A DNA stretch of 64,000 bases from Methylobacterium oxalidis. GTDB lineage: Bacteria; Pseudomonadota; Alphaproteobacteria; Rhizobiales; Beijerinckiaceae. Position numbers and translations under genes: made by a program. Positions 28,407-37,197 of this stretch are shown piece by piece (position 1 is the stretch's first letter; the number at the start of each line of letters is the position of its first letter). The notes beneath the pieces were generated by a model. The model worked only from the letters and a program-made list of their open reading frames with translations. It did not search any database and had not been told where the DNA came from. The DNA lies in contig NZ_BJZU01000034.1 in assembly GCF_007992195.1 (NCBI RefSeq), forward strand, positions 36,377 to 100,376, in the 5' to 3' direction.

Positions 28407-31400
28407 TCGGCCGCCTCCGGCATCAGCGCGTCGGGGGGCATGGCGTTGCGGCGGCTCTCCCAGAGGCCGCGCCGCCGCGCCTCCTCGAACCGCTCCAGGA
28501 TGGCGCGCGTCGCGGCCGGGTTCGCCGCCGCGATCCGCTCGAAGGTCTCGGGGTCGGCGATCCAGGTGCCGTAGAGATGGTCGAGGTCGGCGCCGCGCAC
28601 GGCGTCCGTCGTGGCGGCAAGCACGAACACCGCGTCGATTCCCTGCGCCAACTCCTGCACGCCGCGGTAGCCGTGGCGGAGCTGGGCGGCGATCCAGCGC
28701 GGTTCGGCGAGCCGGCCGCGGATCAGGCGCGCCACATCCTCGCGGGCGGTGCGCGCCTTCGGGCGCTCGGGGTCGGCGACGTCGAGGCTGAGGAGGGCGG
28801 GCCGTACCCCCTGGGCTGCTGCGGCGGCCGCGAAGCCGCCCATGGCGTCGGCGCCCGCGTCGCCGTCGAGGAGGTCGCGCTCGGCCACGTCGAAGGCGTG
28901 GACGTAGGCGTCGGCCCGCGCCACCCGCTCGGCGAAGCCCGCATCCATCCCCTCGGCGTCGCCGTAGGCGTAGGAGGTCGCGGCGAGGTAGGCGGCGCCG
29001 AGATCGTCGCGGGTCTCCCAGGCACCGTCGAGGGCGGTCTCGGCCGCGCCGGCCCCGTACTGGCCGGGGGCGGCGCCGAAGACGCGCGCGGTGGCCTCGC
29101 CGCGGCGCCGGGCAGCCGCCAGCGGGTTCTCCGCATCCTCCTCCTCGTCGCGGGCGGCCACCGCGCGGGCGGCCCGGTCGAGGAGCGCCAGCGTCTCCGG
29201 GAAGGTGTCGCGGAAGGCGCCGGAGACGCGCACCGTCACGTCGATGCGCGGCCGGTCGAGGAGCGCGAGCGGCAGAACCTCGAAGCCGGTGACGCGGGTG
29301 CTCGCATGGTCCCAGACCGGGCGCACGCCCATCAGCGCGAGCGCGTGGGCGACATCCTCGCCGCCGGTGCGCAGGGTCGGCGACGCCCACAGGTCCATGA
29401 CGATGCGCGACGGGTAATCGCCCTCGTCCTGCAGGTAGCGGCGGACCACCGCCTCGGCCGCCTTGGCGCCGAGCGTCGCGGCGGCCCGCGTCGGCAGGGC
29501 GCGCGGGTCGAGAGTGGTGAGATTGCGCCCCGTAGGCAGCACGTCGGTGCGCCCGCGCGAGGGCGAGCCTGCGGGGCCGGGCGGCACGAAGCGCCCGTCG
29601 AGCGCCGCCAGCAGGCCGAGCCGCTCGGCCTCGGCGCAGGCGCGCCGCTCGGGCTCGGTGCCCTCGGAAGCGCGGCCGAAGACGTGGAGCCCGTCGCGGA
29701 AGGCCGTCTCGGCGAGGTCGCAGAGATGCGCGTCGAGGGCGGTGAGGGCGTCCTCGATCGGCGTGTCGGCCGCGATGCCGGCGCCGTCGAGGAGGCCCGC
29801 CGCCTCCGCGTCCTCCAGGATCGCCCGCGCGATGATTGCGGCGCGGCGCGGATCGAGCACGCTCGCGGACGAATATTCCTCCACGAGCTCGCGCAGGCGC
29901 GCTGCCGCGGGCGACAGCTCGGCCCGCTCGATCCGTGGGGTCAGATGGCCGAGCGCGATCCCGCCGAGGCGCCGCTTCAGGGGCGCGGCCTCGCCGGGAT
30001 CGTCGACGACGAAGGGGTAGATCACGGGCAGCGCGCCGACCGCGAGCGCCGGCCAGCTGACCGGCGAGAGGGCGACCACCTTGCCGGGCAGCCACTCCGT
30101 GGTGCCGTGGGTGCCGAGATGGATCAGCGCGTCGAAGTGCCGGCGCAGCCCGAGATGGAAGGCGAGGTAGGGGTGGCTCGGCGGCTCGTCCGGGTCGTGG
30201 TAACCGGCCTTTCGGTCGCCGCCCCGGCCCCGGTCGGGCTGGAGGAAAATTTCGAGGCCGCCGGCCGCACGGCTCGACGCGCCCTCTCTGCCGCTCGGGA
30301 GAGGGCTGGGGTGAGGGGTGCGACAGATCCGGATCGACCTGGATCCCTCACCCTGTCCCTCTCCCGTGTGGGACGGGGGACCTGCGGCCGACCTGAAGCG
30401 GAACGCCCCGTCGATGAGCGCCGGATCGCTCTCCGGCGGTCCCCAGCGGGCGCTCAGGGCCTCGCGTGCCTCGGGCGGCAAGGTTGCGAGCCATGCCCGG
30501 TAATCGTCGAGCGGCACGGCGAAGGTCGGCTCGCCCTCCGTCAGCGCCCGCATCAGGGCGTCCGCGTCCGGCATCGGCCCGACGGCATAGCCCGCCGCCG
30601 CGAGGTCCGCCGCGATGGCTCGCGCGCTCTCCGCCGTGTCGAGGCCGACCGCGAAGCCCGCCCGCCCGCCGCGGGCCGGATAGTCGGAGAGGACCATCGC
30701 GAGGCGGCGCTCGGCACGCGGCCGGCGCGCGAGGCGGACCCAGGCGGCGGCCCGGTCGGCGAGGGCGGCGATGCCTTCCGGATCCGGGACCGCCCGCCGC
30801 TCGACGTAGCCCTCGATCTCGGGCGCCTCCTCCTTGAAGGAGATCGGGAATCCGGAGAGCCGCCCGTCGAATTCCGGCAGCGCCACCTGCATGGCCAGGT
30901 CGGCCGCGTTCAGGCCGCGGGAAGAAGCCGCCCAGGCGGCGCGGGGCGCGCCGACCGTGAAGCCCTGCAGGATCGGGCAATCGGCGCCATCAAGGACGAA
31001 GCGCGCGTCCTCGCGCGCCGAGAAGGCGGTCGTCGCCACCACGATGTCGGGGCGGCGGGCGGCGAGGAGCGCGCGCAGCGGTTTTAAGGCCGCGGGGTCC
31101 TTGAGGCTCGACACCGCGACGACGGCGCTGCCGATCCCGCGCGCCCGGAGCGCCGACGCGAGCGCGGCGACCGGCTCGGTGTCCCCGCCGAGGACGGCGG
31201 AGCGGTAGACGAGGAGGAGCGCCATCGGAGAGCCGGCGGCCGCGAGGGTCGTCTCGACGGGGATCGGCCCGCAGCCCGGGCACCACCCGAAGCCCCGCGG
31301 CAGCGGCTCCGGCGGCTCGACCGCGACGGGCCGGCCGATCTCGGCCGCGAGGCGCCCGAGCATCCGGCGCAGGTTGTCGGGCCCGCCCGCGCGGAAATAG

Positions 31401-31816
31401 GCGTCGAGATCGGCGGAGAGGCCCGGCACCGTCCCGTAGGCGTCGAGGCGCGGGTCCGGCCGGTCGTCGCCCGGCAGGACTGCCAGCGCCACCCCGTTGG
31501 CGACGGCCGCGGCGTGGGCGCGCTCGATTCCGTAGCGCCAGTAGTCGAGGCCCCCGAGGCAGCGGATCACCACGATCCGGGCGCGGGCGATCACGCCGTC
31601 GACGTAGAGGTCCACCGACATCGGGTGGCGCAGGCGCGCGAGCTTGGCGAGCCGCAGCGTGGGCGCGTCCGGTCCGGCCGATGCGTGGGCGGCGGCGACG
31701 CCCGCGAGATCGGAATCGGTGAAGGAGAGGAAGACGATGTCGCCCGGCGCTTGCCCGAGATCGACCGCCGCCTCGCCCTCGTCGAGGGAGACCGTATCGA
31801 TGCGGACGAGGTGCAT
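28403..31816 (-). CDS. cobN: Cobaltochelatase subunit CobN
   Basis: 1137 residues, the large ATP-dependent chelatase subunit related to BchH/ChlH. Recognisable blocks are H-L-G-T-H-G-T-T-E-W-L-P-G-K (residues about 565-580), G-L-H-V-F-G-R and S-P-T-L-R-T-G-G-E-D. With CobS and CobT (not in the window) it inserts Co(II) into hydrogenobyrinic acid a,c-diamide. Residues about 470-515 are a low-complexity Ser/Gly/Arg insertion encoded by the same palindromic repeat family as in cobG. It lies 11 bp after cobW in the operon. Confidence 0.95.
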   Translation of the reverse strand: MHLVRIDTVSLDEGEAAVDLGQAPGDIVFLSFTDSDLAGVAAAHASAGPDAPTLRLAKLARLRHPMSVDLYVDGVIARARIVVIRCLGGLDYWRYGIERAHAAAVANGVALAVLPGDDRPDPRLDAYGTVPGLSADLDAYFRAGGPDNLRRMLGRLAAEIGRPVAVEPPEPLPRGFGWCPGCGPIPVETTLAAAGSPMALLLVYRSAVLGGDTEPVAALASALRARGIGSAVVAVSSLKDPAALKPLRALLAARRPDIVVATTAFSAREDARFVLDGADCPILQGFTVGAPRAAWAASSRGLNAADLAMQVALPEFDGRLSGFPISFKEEAPEIEGYVERRAVPDPEGIAALADRAAAWVRLARRPRAERRLAMVLSDYPARGGRAGFAVGLDTAESARAIAADLAAAGYAVGPMPDADALMRALTEGEPTFAVPLDDYRAWLATLPPEAREALSARWGPPESDPALIDGAFRFRSAAGPPSHTGEGQGEGSRSIRICRTPHPSPLPSGREGASSRAAGGLEIFLQPDRGRGGDRKAGYHDPDEPPSHPYLAFHLGLRRHFDALIHLGTHGTTEWLPGKVVALSPVSWPALAVGALPVIYPFVVDDPGEAAPLKRRLGGIALGHLTPRIERAELSPAAARLRELVEEYSSASVLDPRRAAIIARAILEDAEAAGLLDGAGIAADTPIEDALTALDAHLCDLAETAFRDGLHVFGRASEGTEPERRACAEAERLGLLAALDGRFVPPGPAGSPSRGRTDVLPTGRNLTTLDPRALPTRAAATLGAKAAEAVVRRYLQDEGDYPSRIVMDLWASPTLRTGGEDVAHALALMGVRPVWDHASTRVTGFEVLPLALLDRPRIDVTVRVSGAFRDTFPETLALLDRAARAVAARDEEEDAENPLAAARRRGEATARVFGAAPGQYGAGAAETALDGAWETRDDLGAAYLAATSYAYGDAEGMDAGFAERVARADAYVHAFDVAERDLLDGDAGADAMGGFAAAAAAQGVRPALLSLDVADPERPKARTAREDVARLIRGRLAEPRWIAAQLRHGYRGVQELAQGIDAVFVLAATTDAVRGADLDHLYGTWIADPETFERIAAANPAATRAILERFEEARRRGLWESRRNAMPPDALMPEAAE
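30281..30377. repeat. Paired palindromic repeat inside cobN
   Basis: GCCCTCTCTG...CGGGAGAGGGC followed by TGGGGTGAGGGG (30281-30318) faces an inverted, more diverged copy CCCTCACCCTGTCCCTCTCCCG beginning at 30346 and ending near 30377. Head and core match the cobG copy. The insertion keeps the cobN frame open. Confidence 0.75.
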
Positions 31817-31827
31817 GGCGGCTTATA

Positions 31828-32862
31828 TCATCCGGCGAGCGCCGCGGCGACCGCGTCGCGGTCGAAGCCCTTGAGGCCGATCACGACGAGGCGGCCGTCG
31901 CGGGGTTCCGTGGCGCGCCAGGGCCGGTCGAAATGGTGGGCGACGCGGGTGCCGACGCCCTGCACCACGAGGCGCATCGGCTTGCCCTCGACCTCGGCGA
32001 AACCCTTGATGCGCAGCACGCCCGCGGTCTCGGCGGCCTTCTCGACCCGCGCGGCGAGGTCGGCCGGCGTCCGCGCCGGGCGGACCGGCAGGGCGACCGT
32101 CTCGAAATCGTCGTGGTCGTGGTCCTCGCCCTCGCCGTGGTGGGAGGGGCGCGCGTCGAGGTCGTCCTCGGCCGCCGCGTTGAGGCCGAGAAGGACCCGG
32201 GCGTCGATGGCGCCGTGGGCCGTCTCCACCACCTTCACGGCCCGCGGCAGCTGGCGCTCGATCTCGGCGCGCACGCCGGCGCGCTCGGTCTCCGAGAGCA
32301 GATCCGCCTTGTTGAGCACCACGAGGTCGGCGCAGAGGAGCTGGTCCTCGAACACTTCCTCCAGCGGATTCTCGTGCTCGACGCTGGCGTCCGCCGCGCG
32401 CTGGGCGGCGAGCGCGTCCGGATCCTCAGCGAAGGCGCCGGAGGCGACCGCCGGCCCGTCCACCACCGCGACGACACCGTCGACCGTCACCCGCGAGCGG
32501 ATCGCCGGCCACTGGAACGCCTGGACAAGGGGCTTCGGCAGGGCGAGGCCCGATGTCTCGATCAGGATGTGCTCTGGCGGCTCCGACCGCTCCAGCAGGG
32601 TGTTGAGGGCAGGCACGAAATCATCGGCGACGGTGCAGCAGATGCAGCCGTTCGGCAGCTCGACGATGGCCTCCTCGGTGCAGCCGGGCACGCCGCAGGC
32701 GGCGAGGAAGGAGCCGTCGAAGCCGACATCGCCGAACTCGTTGACGAGGATGGCGAGGCGCCGCCCGCCCGCGTTCTCCATCACGTGGCGCACGAGGGTC
32801 GTCTTGCCGGCCCCGAGGAAGCCGGTGACGATGGTGCAGGGGATCTTCTCGACGATGCTCAT
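31828..32862 (-). CDS. cobW: CobW-type metal chaperone GTPase
   Basis: 344 residues of the G3E family. Walker A is G-F-L-G-A-G-K-T-T-L-V near residue 15, the metal motif is G-C-I-C-C near residue 70, and the guanine-binding N-K-A-D-L follows. A His/Asp-rich segment (H-H-G-E-G-E-D-H-D-H-D-D) lies around residue 235. It probably delivers Co(II) to the CobNST chelatase, consistent with its place directly before cobN in the riboswitch-led operon. Confidence 0.93.
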   Translation of the reverse strand: MSIVEKIPCTIVTGFLGAGKTTLVRHVMENAGGRRLAILVNEFGDVGFDGSFLAACGVPGCTEEAIVELPNGCICCTVADDFVPALNTLLERSEPPEHILIETSGLALPKPLVQAFQWPAIRSRVTVDGVVAVVDGPAVASGAFAEDPDALAAQRAADASVEHENPLEEVFEDQLLCADLVVLNKADLLSETERAGVRAEIERQLPRAVKVVETAHGAIDARVLLGLNAAAEDDLDARPSHHGEGEDHDHDDFETVALPVRPARTPADLAARVEKAAETAGVLRIKGFAEVEGKPMRLVVQGVGTRVAHHFDRPWRATEPRDGRLVVIGLKGFDRDAVAAALAG

Positions 32863-32883
32863 GGGTGTCTCGCAGGAACTGGC

Positions 32884-33279
32884 TCAGCGGCCGGCGGGCC
32901 CTTCGCCGCGCGGCGGGATGCGGGCGACGACGCCCTTGCGGAATGCCTCCGGCCGCGCCCGCCAGGGCACGATGCCGTCCGGAGCCTCGGCGTAGAAGCC
33001 GATCCCGTCGAGGATGGTCCGGGCGGAGTGGCCGGGATCGAGGTCGCCGTAGACGTAGGTCCACCGGCCGGGGCCGGCGACCGCCACGGTGCAGGGCCGC
33101 TTGCAGACCGAGAGGCACTCCACCGGCTCGACGCGCAGGGCGCCCGCCGGTCCGGCCTCAAGTTCCGCCTGGATCGCCGCGAGGAGCCGGGCGCCCGCAC
33201 GCGGGCCGTCCCCGTCCCCCTCCGCGCGGCAGGTGGTGCAGACGTAGAGCACCACCGGCTCCGAGGCGGTATCAGGCAC
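32884..33279 (-). CDS. DUF1636 (2Fe-2S ferredoxin-like) protein
   Basis: 131 residues. Y-V-C-T-T-C-R near residue 13 and V-E-C-L-S-V-C-K-R-P-C near residue 54 give the four to five Cys of a thioredoxin-like 2Fe-2S fold, followed by W-T-Y-V-Y-G-D-L-D. DUF1636 genes recur in cobalamin loci but have no assigned function. Here it sits between cobW and cbtA and overlaps cbtA by 8 bp, so it is probably co-expressed with cobalt uptake and insertion. An electron-transfer role is inference. Confidence 0.85.
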   Translation of the reverse strand: MPDTASEPVVLYVCTTCRAEGDGDGPRAGARLLAAIQAELEAGPAGALRVEPVECLSVCKRPCTVAVAGPGRWTYVYGDLDPGHSARTILDGIGFYAEAPDGIVPWRARPEAFRKGVVARIPPRGEGPAGR

Positions 33280-34015
33280 GGGCCGGCGCCTCGGCCCGGT
33301 GCCCGAAGACCTGCCAGGCCCAGCCGAAGGCGAGGCCGATCATCGCCCAGAACACGAAGGCGATGCCGAGGGAGCGCGCGGCGAACTGGGCCGCGAGGAC
33401 AGCGGGCAGGGCGGAGGTCTCCGCGGGCGGCACCGGCGCCCCGGCCAGATGCGGCGCGACGATGAGCACGAGGCCGCCGAGGATCGTGACGGCCGCCCGC
33501 CGGATCAGGATCAGGTAGAGGCCCATCGCCGTGGCGGCGGCGGTCATCAGCCACCACGCCTGCCGGGTGGCGAGCGGCGCGGCCTCGCTGCCCGGCAGTT
33601 CCGGCGGCAGGCCGAGGGCGGGGGCGAGCGCCACGGCGGCGAACCCCGCCAACGCGAAGGCGAGCGCCCGCTCGGGCGTCGGCTCGCGGCGGCAGGCGAG
33701 CATCGCGGCCCCGAGCAGCAGGGCGTAGCCGACGCCGCCGATCAGGGTCGCGAGCCCGGTGAAGGCCATGCGCGGCAGGCCGGGACCGGGCTGCCACGCC
33801 GCCTCGGCCTGAGCCTTGCCGTCGCCGTGGTCGTGGCCCGAACTGTGGGCGAGGACGATCGGCAGGCGGGCGTCATCCGCGTCGAGGGCGGCGTGCGTCT
33901 CGTAGCGCTCGGCCGCGATGATGAGCGGCGAGGTCAGCGCGAGCTGCAGGCCCGTCGCGACGACGGCCGCGAGGAAGCCGGCGACGAGGGCCGCCGACAG
34001 GAGCCGGGTGATCAT
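33272..34015 (-). CDS. cbtA: CbtA-family cobalt transporter subunit
   Basis: 247 residues with about six transmembrane helices. The first (L-L-S-A-A-L-V-A-G-F-L-A-A-V-V-A-T) is followed by a periplasmic loop with H-S-S-G-H-D-H-G, a likely metal-gathering segment, then G-V-G-Y-A-L-L-L-G-A-A-M and P-A-L-G-L-P-P-E-L-P-G typical of CbtA. CbtAB pairs are found under cobalamin riboswitches and are predicted cobalt transporters; transport has been inferred mostly from genome context. Confidence 0.9.
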   Translation of the reverse strand: MITRLLSAALVAGFLAAVVATGLQLALTSPLIIAAERYETHAALDADDARLPIVLAHSSGHDHGDGKAQAEAAWQPGPGLPRMAFTGLATLIGGVGYALLLGAAMLACRREPTPERALAFALAGFAAVALAPALGLPPELPGSEAAPLATRQAWWLMTAAATAMGLYLILIRRAAVTILGGLVLIVAPHLAGAPVPPAETSALPAVLAAQFAARSLGIAFVFWAMIGLAFGWAWQVFGHRAEAPARA

Positions 34016-34042
34016 GACGTCTCTGCGGGTCCGGCAGAGCGG

Positions 34043-34225
34043 TCAGTGGCAGGGGAAGTTCTGGGTGTGCCGGAAGTCGTGCGCCGCGTTGTGCAGCGCC
34101 GAGGCCGGCGCGAAGCCCGCCAGGAACACGAGGCCGATGCCGAGGAAGGCGGCGATCACGATCGCGGCGGCGCCCTCGCTCGCGCGGGTGCCGGTGGTGC
34201 CGAGGGTCTGGACGTTCGTCGACAT
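34043..34225 (-). CDS. cbtB: CbtB-family cobalt transporter small subunit
   Basis: 60 residues with one transmembrane helix (A-A-A-I-V-I-A-A-F-L-G-I-G-L-V-F-L-A-G-F) and a His-rich C-terminal tail, H-N-A-A-H-D-F-R-H-T-Q-N-F-P-C-H, which is the CbtB hallmark and probably binds Co(II) in the periplasm. It is the first gene after the cobalamin riboswitch and lies 27 bp before cbtA. Confidence 0.93.
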   Translation of the reverse strand: MSTNVQTLGTTGTRASEGAAAIVIAAFLGIGLVFLAGFAPASALHNAAHDFRHTQNFPCH

Positions 34226-34264
34226 CGGGTCAGGTCTCCGGCCGCCCCGCCGGCGGCGTTCGAG

Positions 34265-34455
34265 GAAAGCGGGGGACGGCAGGTCTCCTGGCTCGCGGGT
34301 CGTCGCGCCTGCCGCCTTCCCGGTGGCCCCGGTGGCGTCCTGGCAGGAGCTGACCGCTCACAGTTGCGGGGGCAGCCGCGGAATCGAGGCCGAAACCCCT
34401 CACCGCATTCCCTTTTCACCCCGTCGCCGGGGCACCGTCGTCCGAGGCTTCTAGC
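34265..34455 (-). promoter_or_regulatory. Cobalamin (AdoCbl) riboswitch
   Basis: Read on the minus strand the region has, in order, GGTGCCCC, GGGAATGCGGTGA, GCTGCCCCCGCAACTGT, GGGAAGGCGGC and the B12 box AGCCAGGAGACCTGCC (34277-34292), the conserved core of the cobalamin riboswitch. It ends about 40 bp before the cbtB start, so it probably acts on cbtB translation or by early termination and thereby on the cbtB-to-cobJ operon. Boundaries are approximate. Confidence 0.93.
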
Positions 34456-34572
34456 CTGTCGCGCGGTCCCGCACAACGCGGGCCGGTTCACCTCACGCGA
34501 TTCTTTCGACTGGGGACGGAGGCCGGGGACAGGGCTTTTGACCGCGATGGGCGCTTGGGGCAAAGGAGCCCG

Positions 34573-35115
34573 ATGCTTCAGGCCGCTCCCCGCATGACCC
34601 TGGTGCTCGGCGGCGCCCGCTCGGGCAAGAGCACGCACGCGGAGGCGCTGATCGAGTCCTGCCCGCCGCCCTGGACCTACCTCGCGACGGCGCGGGCCTG
34701 GGACGACGAGATGCGGGCGCGCATCGCCCTCCACCGCGAGCGCCGGAGCGAGGGATGGATGACGCGGGACGTGCCGCGCGACCTCGCCGACGCGATCCGA
34801 GAGGCACGAGGGCCCGTGCTCGTCGACTGCCTGACGCTCTGGCTCACCAACCTGATGCTGGACGAGGCCGACCTCGCCGAGGCGTGCGAGGATCTCGCGG
34901 CGGCCTGCGCGGAGGCCGCGGGGCCTCTCGTCCTCGTCTCGAACGAGGTCGGGCTCGGCATCGTGCCGGACAACGCCATGGCCCGGGCCTTCCGCGACGC
35001 CGCGGGGCGCCTCCACCAGCGCCTCGCGCGCGAGGCGGACCGCGTCGTGTTCGTGGTCGCCGGGCTCCCAATGGTCGTCAAGCCCGCGACGGGACAGGGA
35101 GGAGAGATCGGATGA
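34573..35115 (+). CDS. cobP: Adenosylcobinamide kinase/guanylyltransferase
   Basis: 180 residues. The P-loop is L-V-L-G-G-A-R-S-G-K-S-T-H near residue 10, then Y-L-A-T-A-R-A-W-D-D-E-M, with H-R-E-R-R as the guanylylated His segment, and S-N-E-V-G-L-G-I-V-P. It phosphorylates adenosylcobinamide and transfers GMP from GTP. ATG at 34573 is preceded by AAAGGAG. It overlaps cobO by 4 bp and is divergent from the riboswitch. Also called CobU in Salmonella. Confidence 0.94.
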   Translation: MLQAAPRMTLVLGGARSGKSTHAEALIESCPPPWTYLATARAWDDEMRARIALHRERRSEGWMTRDVPRDLADAIREARGPVLVDCLTLWLTNLMLDEADLAEACEDLAAACAEAAGPLVLVSNEVGLGIVPDNAMARAFRDAAGRLHQRLAREADRVVFVVAGLPMVVKPATGQGGEIG

Positions 35116-35714
35116 GCGACGAGGACGCGCGCCACCGCGAGAAGATGCTGAAGCGCAAGGCCGTGCAGGACGCCGAGGTCGCCTCGAAGACGATCGAGAA
35201 GGGTCTCCTCATCGTGAACACCGGCCCCGGCAAGGGCAAGACGACGGCGGCGCTGGGCCTCGCGGTGCGGGCCCTCGGGCGCGGCTGGCGGGTCGGCATC
35301 GTGCAGTTCATCAAGGGCGCCTGGGACACAGGCGAGAAGCACGCGCTGCAGGCGTTCGGAGACCGCGTCGCTTGGCACACGCTCGGCGAGGGCTTCACCT
35401 GGGAGACGCAGGACAAGGCCCGCGACATCGCCGCCTGCGCGCAGGCCTGGGCTCAGGCGCAGGCCCTGATGGCGGACCCGACCATCCGCCTGCTCGTCCT
35501 CGACGAGTTGAACATCGCGCTCCGCTACGACTACCTCGACGTCGAGGCGGTGGTGGCGGTCCTGCGGGCGCGGCGGCCGGACCTGCACGTCGTCGTGACT
35601 GGCCGCAACGCCAAGGCGCCGCTTGTCGAGGCCGCCGACCTCGTCACCGAGATGGGCAACGTGAAGCACCACTTCTCGGCGGGCGTGAAGGCGCAGGAGG
35701 GGATCGAGTTCTGA
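35112..35714 (+). CDS. cobO: Cob(I)yrinic acid a,c-diamide adenosyltransferase
   Basis: 200 residues of the CobA/CobO/BtuR type: P-loop [11 protein letters not shown] near residue 36, then [12 protein letters not shown] and [12 protein letters not shown]. It adenosylates Co(I) corrinoid with ATP. The start overlaps the cobP stop (ATGA), and cobQ begins 16 bp downstream. Confidence 0.95.
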   Translation: MSDEDARHREKMLKRKAVQDAEVASKTIEKGLLIVNTGPGKGKTTAALGLAVRALGRGWRVGIVQFIKGAWDTGEKHALQAFGDRVAWHTLGEGFTWETQDKARDIAACAQAWAQAQALMADPTIRLLVLDELNIALRYDYLDVEAVVAVLRARRPDLHVVVTGRNAKAPLVEAADLVTEMGNVKHHFSAGVKAQEGIEF

Positions 35715-35730
35715 TGGGCGCGATCCGCGC

Positions 35731-37185
35731 ATGACCCGTGCCCTCATGATCCAGGGCACGGGCTCGGATGTCGGCAAGTCGCTGATCGTGGCGGGCCTCG
35801 CCCGCGCCTTCGTGCGCCGGGGCCTGCGCGTCCGCCCGTTCAAGCCGCAGAACATGTCGAACAACGCCGCCGTCACGGCGGATGGCGGCGAGATCGGCCG
35901 CGCCCAGGCGCTGCAGGCGCGGGCGGCCGGCGTCCCGCCCTCGGTGCACATGAACCCCGTCCTGCTGAAGCCCCAGAGCGAGGTCGGCTCGCAGGTGGTG
36001 GTGCAGGGCCGCATGGTCGGTACCGCGAAGGCGCGCGACTATCAGGGCTGGAAGCCGCGGCTCCTGGCCTCGGTGCTGGAGAGCTTCGGCCGATTGCGGG
36101 AGGAAGCCGACCTCGTCCTCGTCGAGGGCGCGGGCTCGGCCTCCGAGGTCAACCTGCGCGCGGGCGACATCGCCAACATGGGCTTTTCCCGCGCCACCGG
36201 CACGCCGGTGGTGCTCCTCGGCGACATCGATCGGGGCGGCGTCATCGCGAGCCTCGTCGGCACCCGGGCCGTGCTCGACGAGGCTGACGCCGCGATGGTG
36301 CGCGGCTTCATCGTGAACCGCTTCCGGGGCGATCCGAGCCTGTTCGCGGACGGCATGCGGATCATCGCCGAGCGCACCGGCTGGGAGAGCCTCGGCCTCG
36401 TGCCGCACTTCCCCGAGGCCGCCCGCCTGCCCGCCGAGGACGTGCTCGGGCTGCGGGGCTCCGAGGCGGGGGATGGCGCGCGCACGGTCGCCGTTCCGGT
36501 TCTACCCCGCATCGCCAATTTCGACGATCTCGACCCCCTGCGCACGGAGCCCGGCTTGCGGGTGGTGCTGGTGCGGCCCGGCGAGGCGATCCCGGGCGAC
36601 GCCGACCTCGTCCTGCTGCCGGGCTCTAAGACGACGATCGAGGACCTCGCCTATCTTCGGGAGCAGGGCTGGGACATCGATATCCGGGCGCACCTGCGCC
36701 GGGGCGGCCGGGTGCTCGGCCTGTGCGGCGGCTACCAGATGCTCGGCCGGACGATCAGCGACCCGCACGGTATCGAGGGCGAAGCCCGCAGCGTCACGGG
36801 CCTCGGCCTGCTCGACGTCGAGACGGTGATGACGCCGCTGAAGCGGCTCGAGGCGGTGACGGGGCGGAGCGTCGCCGACGACGTACCGTTTGCCGGCTAC
36901 GAGATGCATATCGGGGAGACCGTGGGGCCCGACGCCGCGCGCCCGCTGCTGCGCCTCGCGGAGGGCCGTGTGGACGGGGCGGTCTCCGCGGACGGGCAGG
37001 TGATGGGCACCTACGTCCACGGACTCTTCGCCGACGACCGTCAGCGGGCGGCCTGGCTCGCGCGCCTCGGCGCCGCGTCGGCCGGTACGGATTACGAGGC
37101 CGGAATCGAGGCGACGCTGGACGCGCTCGCCCGGCACATCGAGGCGCATGTCGATTGCGACCGGCTGCTCGGCCTGGCGCGGTGA
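35731..37185 (+). CDS. cobQ: Cobyric acid synthase
   Basis: 484 residues. The N-terminal domain has [11 protein letters not shown] and [11 protein letters not shown]; the glutamine amidotransferase half has the nucleophile in [11 protein letters not shown] near residue 332 and a late His in T-Y-V-H-G-L-F. It amidates the b, d, e and g side chains of adenosylcobyrinate diamide. It is the third gene of cobP-cobO-cobQ and ends 12 bp before the convergent cobD stop. Confidence 0.96.
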   Translation: MTRALMIQGTGSDVGKSLIVAGLARAFVRRGLRVRPFKPQNMSNNAAVTADGGEIGRAQALQARAAGVPPSVHMNPVLLKPQSEVGSQVVVQGRMVGTAKARDYQGWKPRLLASVLESFGRLREEADLVLVEGAGSASEVNLRAGDIANMGFSRATGTPVVLLGDIDRGGVIASLVGTRAVLDEADAAMVRGFIVNRFRGDPSLFADGMRIIAERTGWESLGLVPHFPEAARLPAEDVLGLRGSEAGDGARTVAVPVLPRIANFDDLDPLRTEPGLRVVLVRPGEAIPGDADLVLLPGSKTTIEDLAYLREQGWDIDIRAHLRRGGRVLGLCGGYQMLGRTISDPHGIEGEARSVTGLGLLDVETVMTPLKRLEAVTGRSVADDVPFAGYEMHIGETVGPDAARPLLRLAEGRVDGAVSADGQVMGTYVHGLFADDRQRAAWLARLGAASAGTDYEAGIEATLDALARHIEAHVDCDRLLGLAR

Positions 37186-37197
37186 ACCGGCGGCCCG

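Noticed and set aside
28367..31087. 906-codon plus-strand ORF opposite cobN
   Set aside because: Antisense shadow of cobN, interrupted only by chance; no known motifs.
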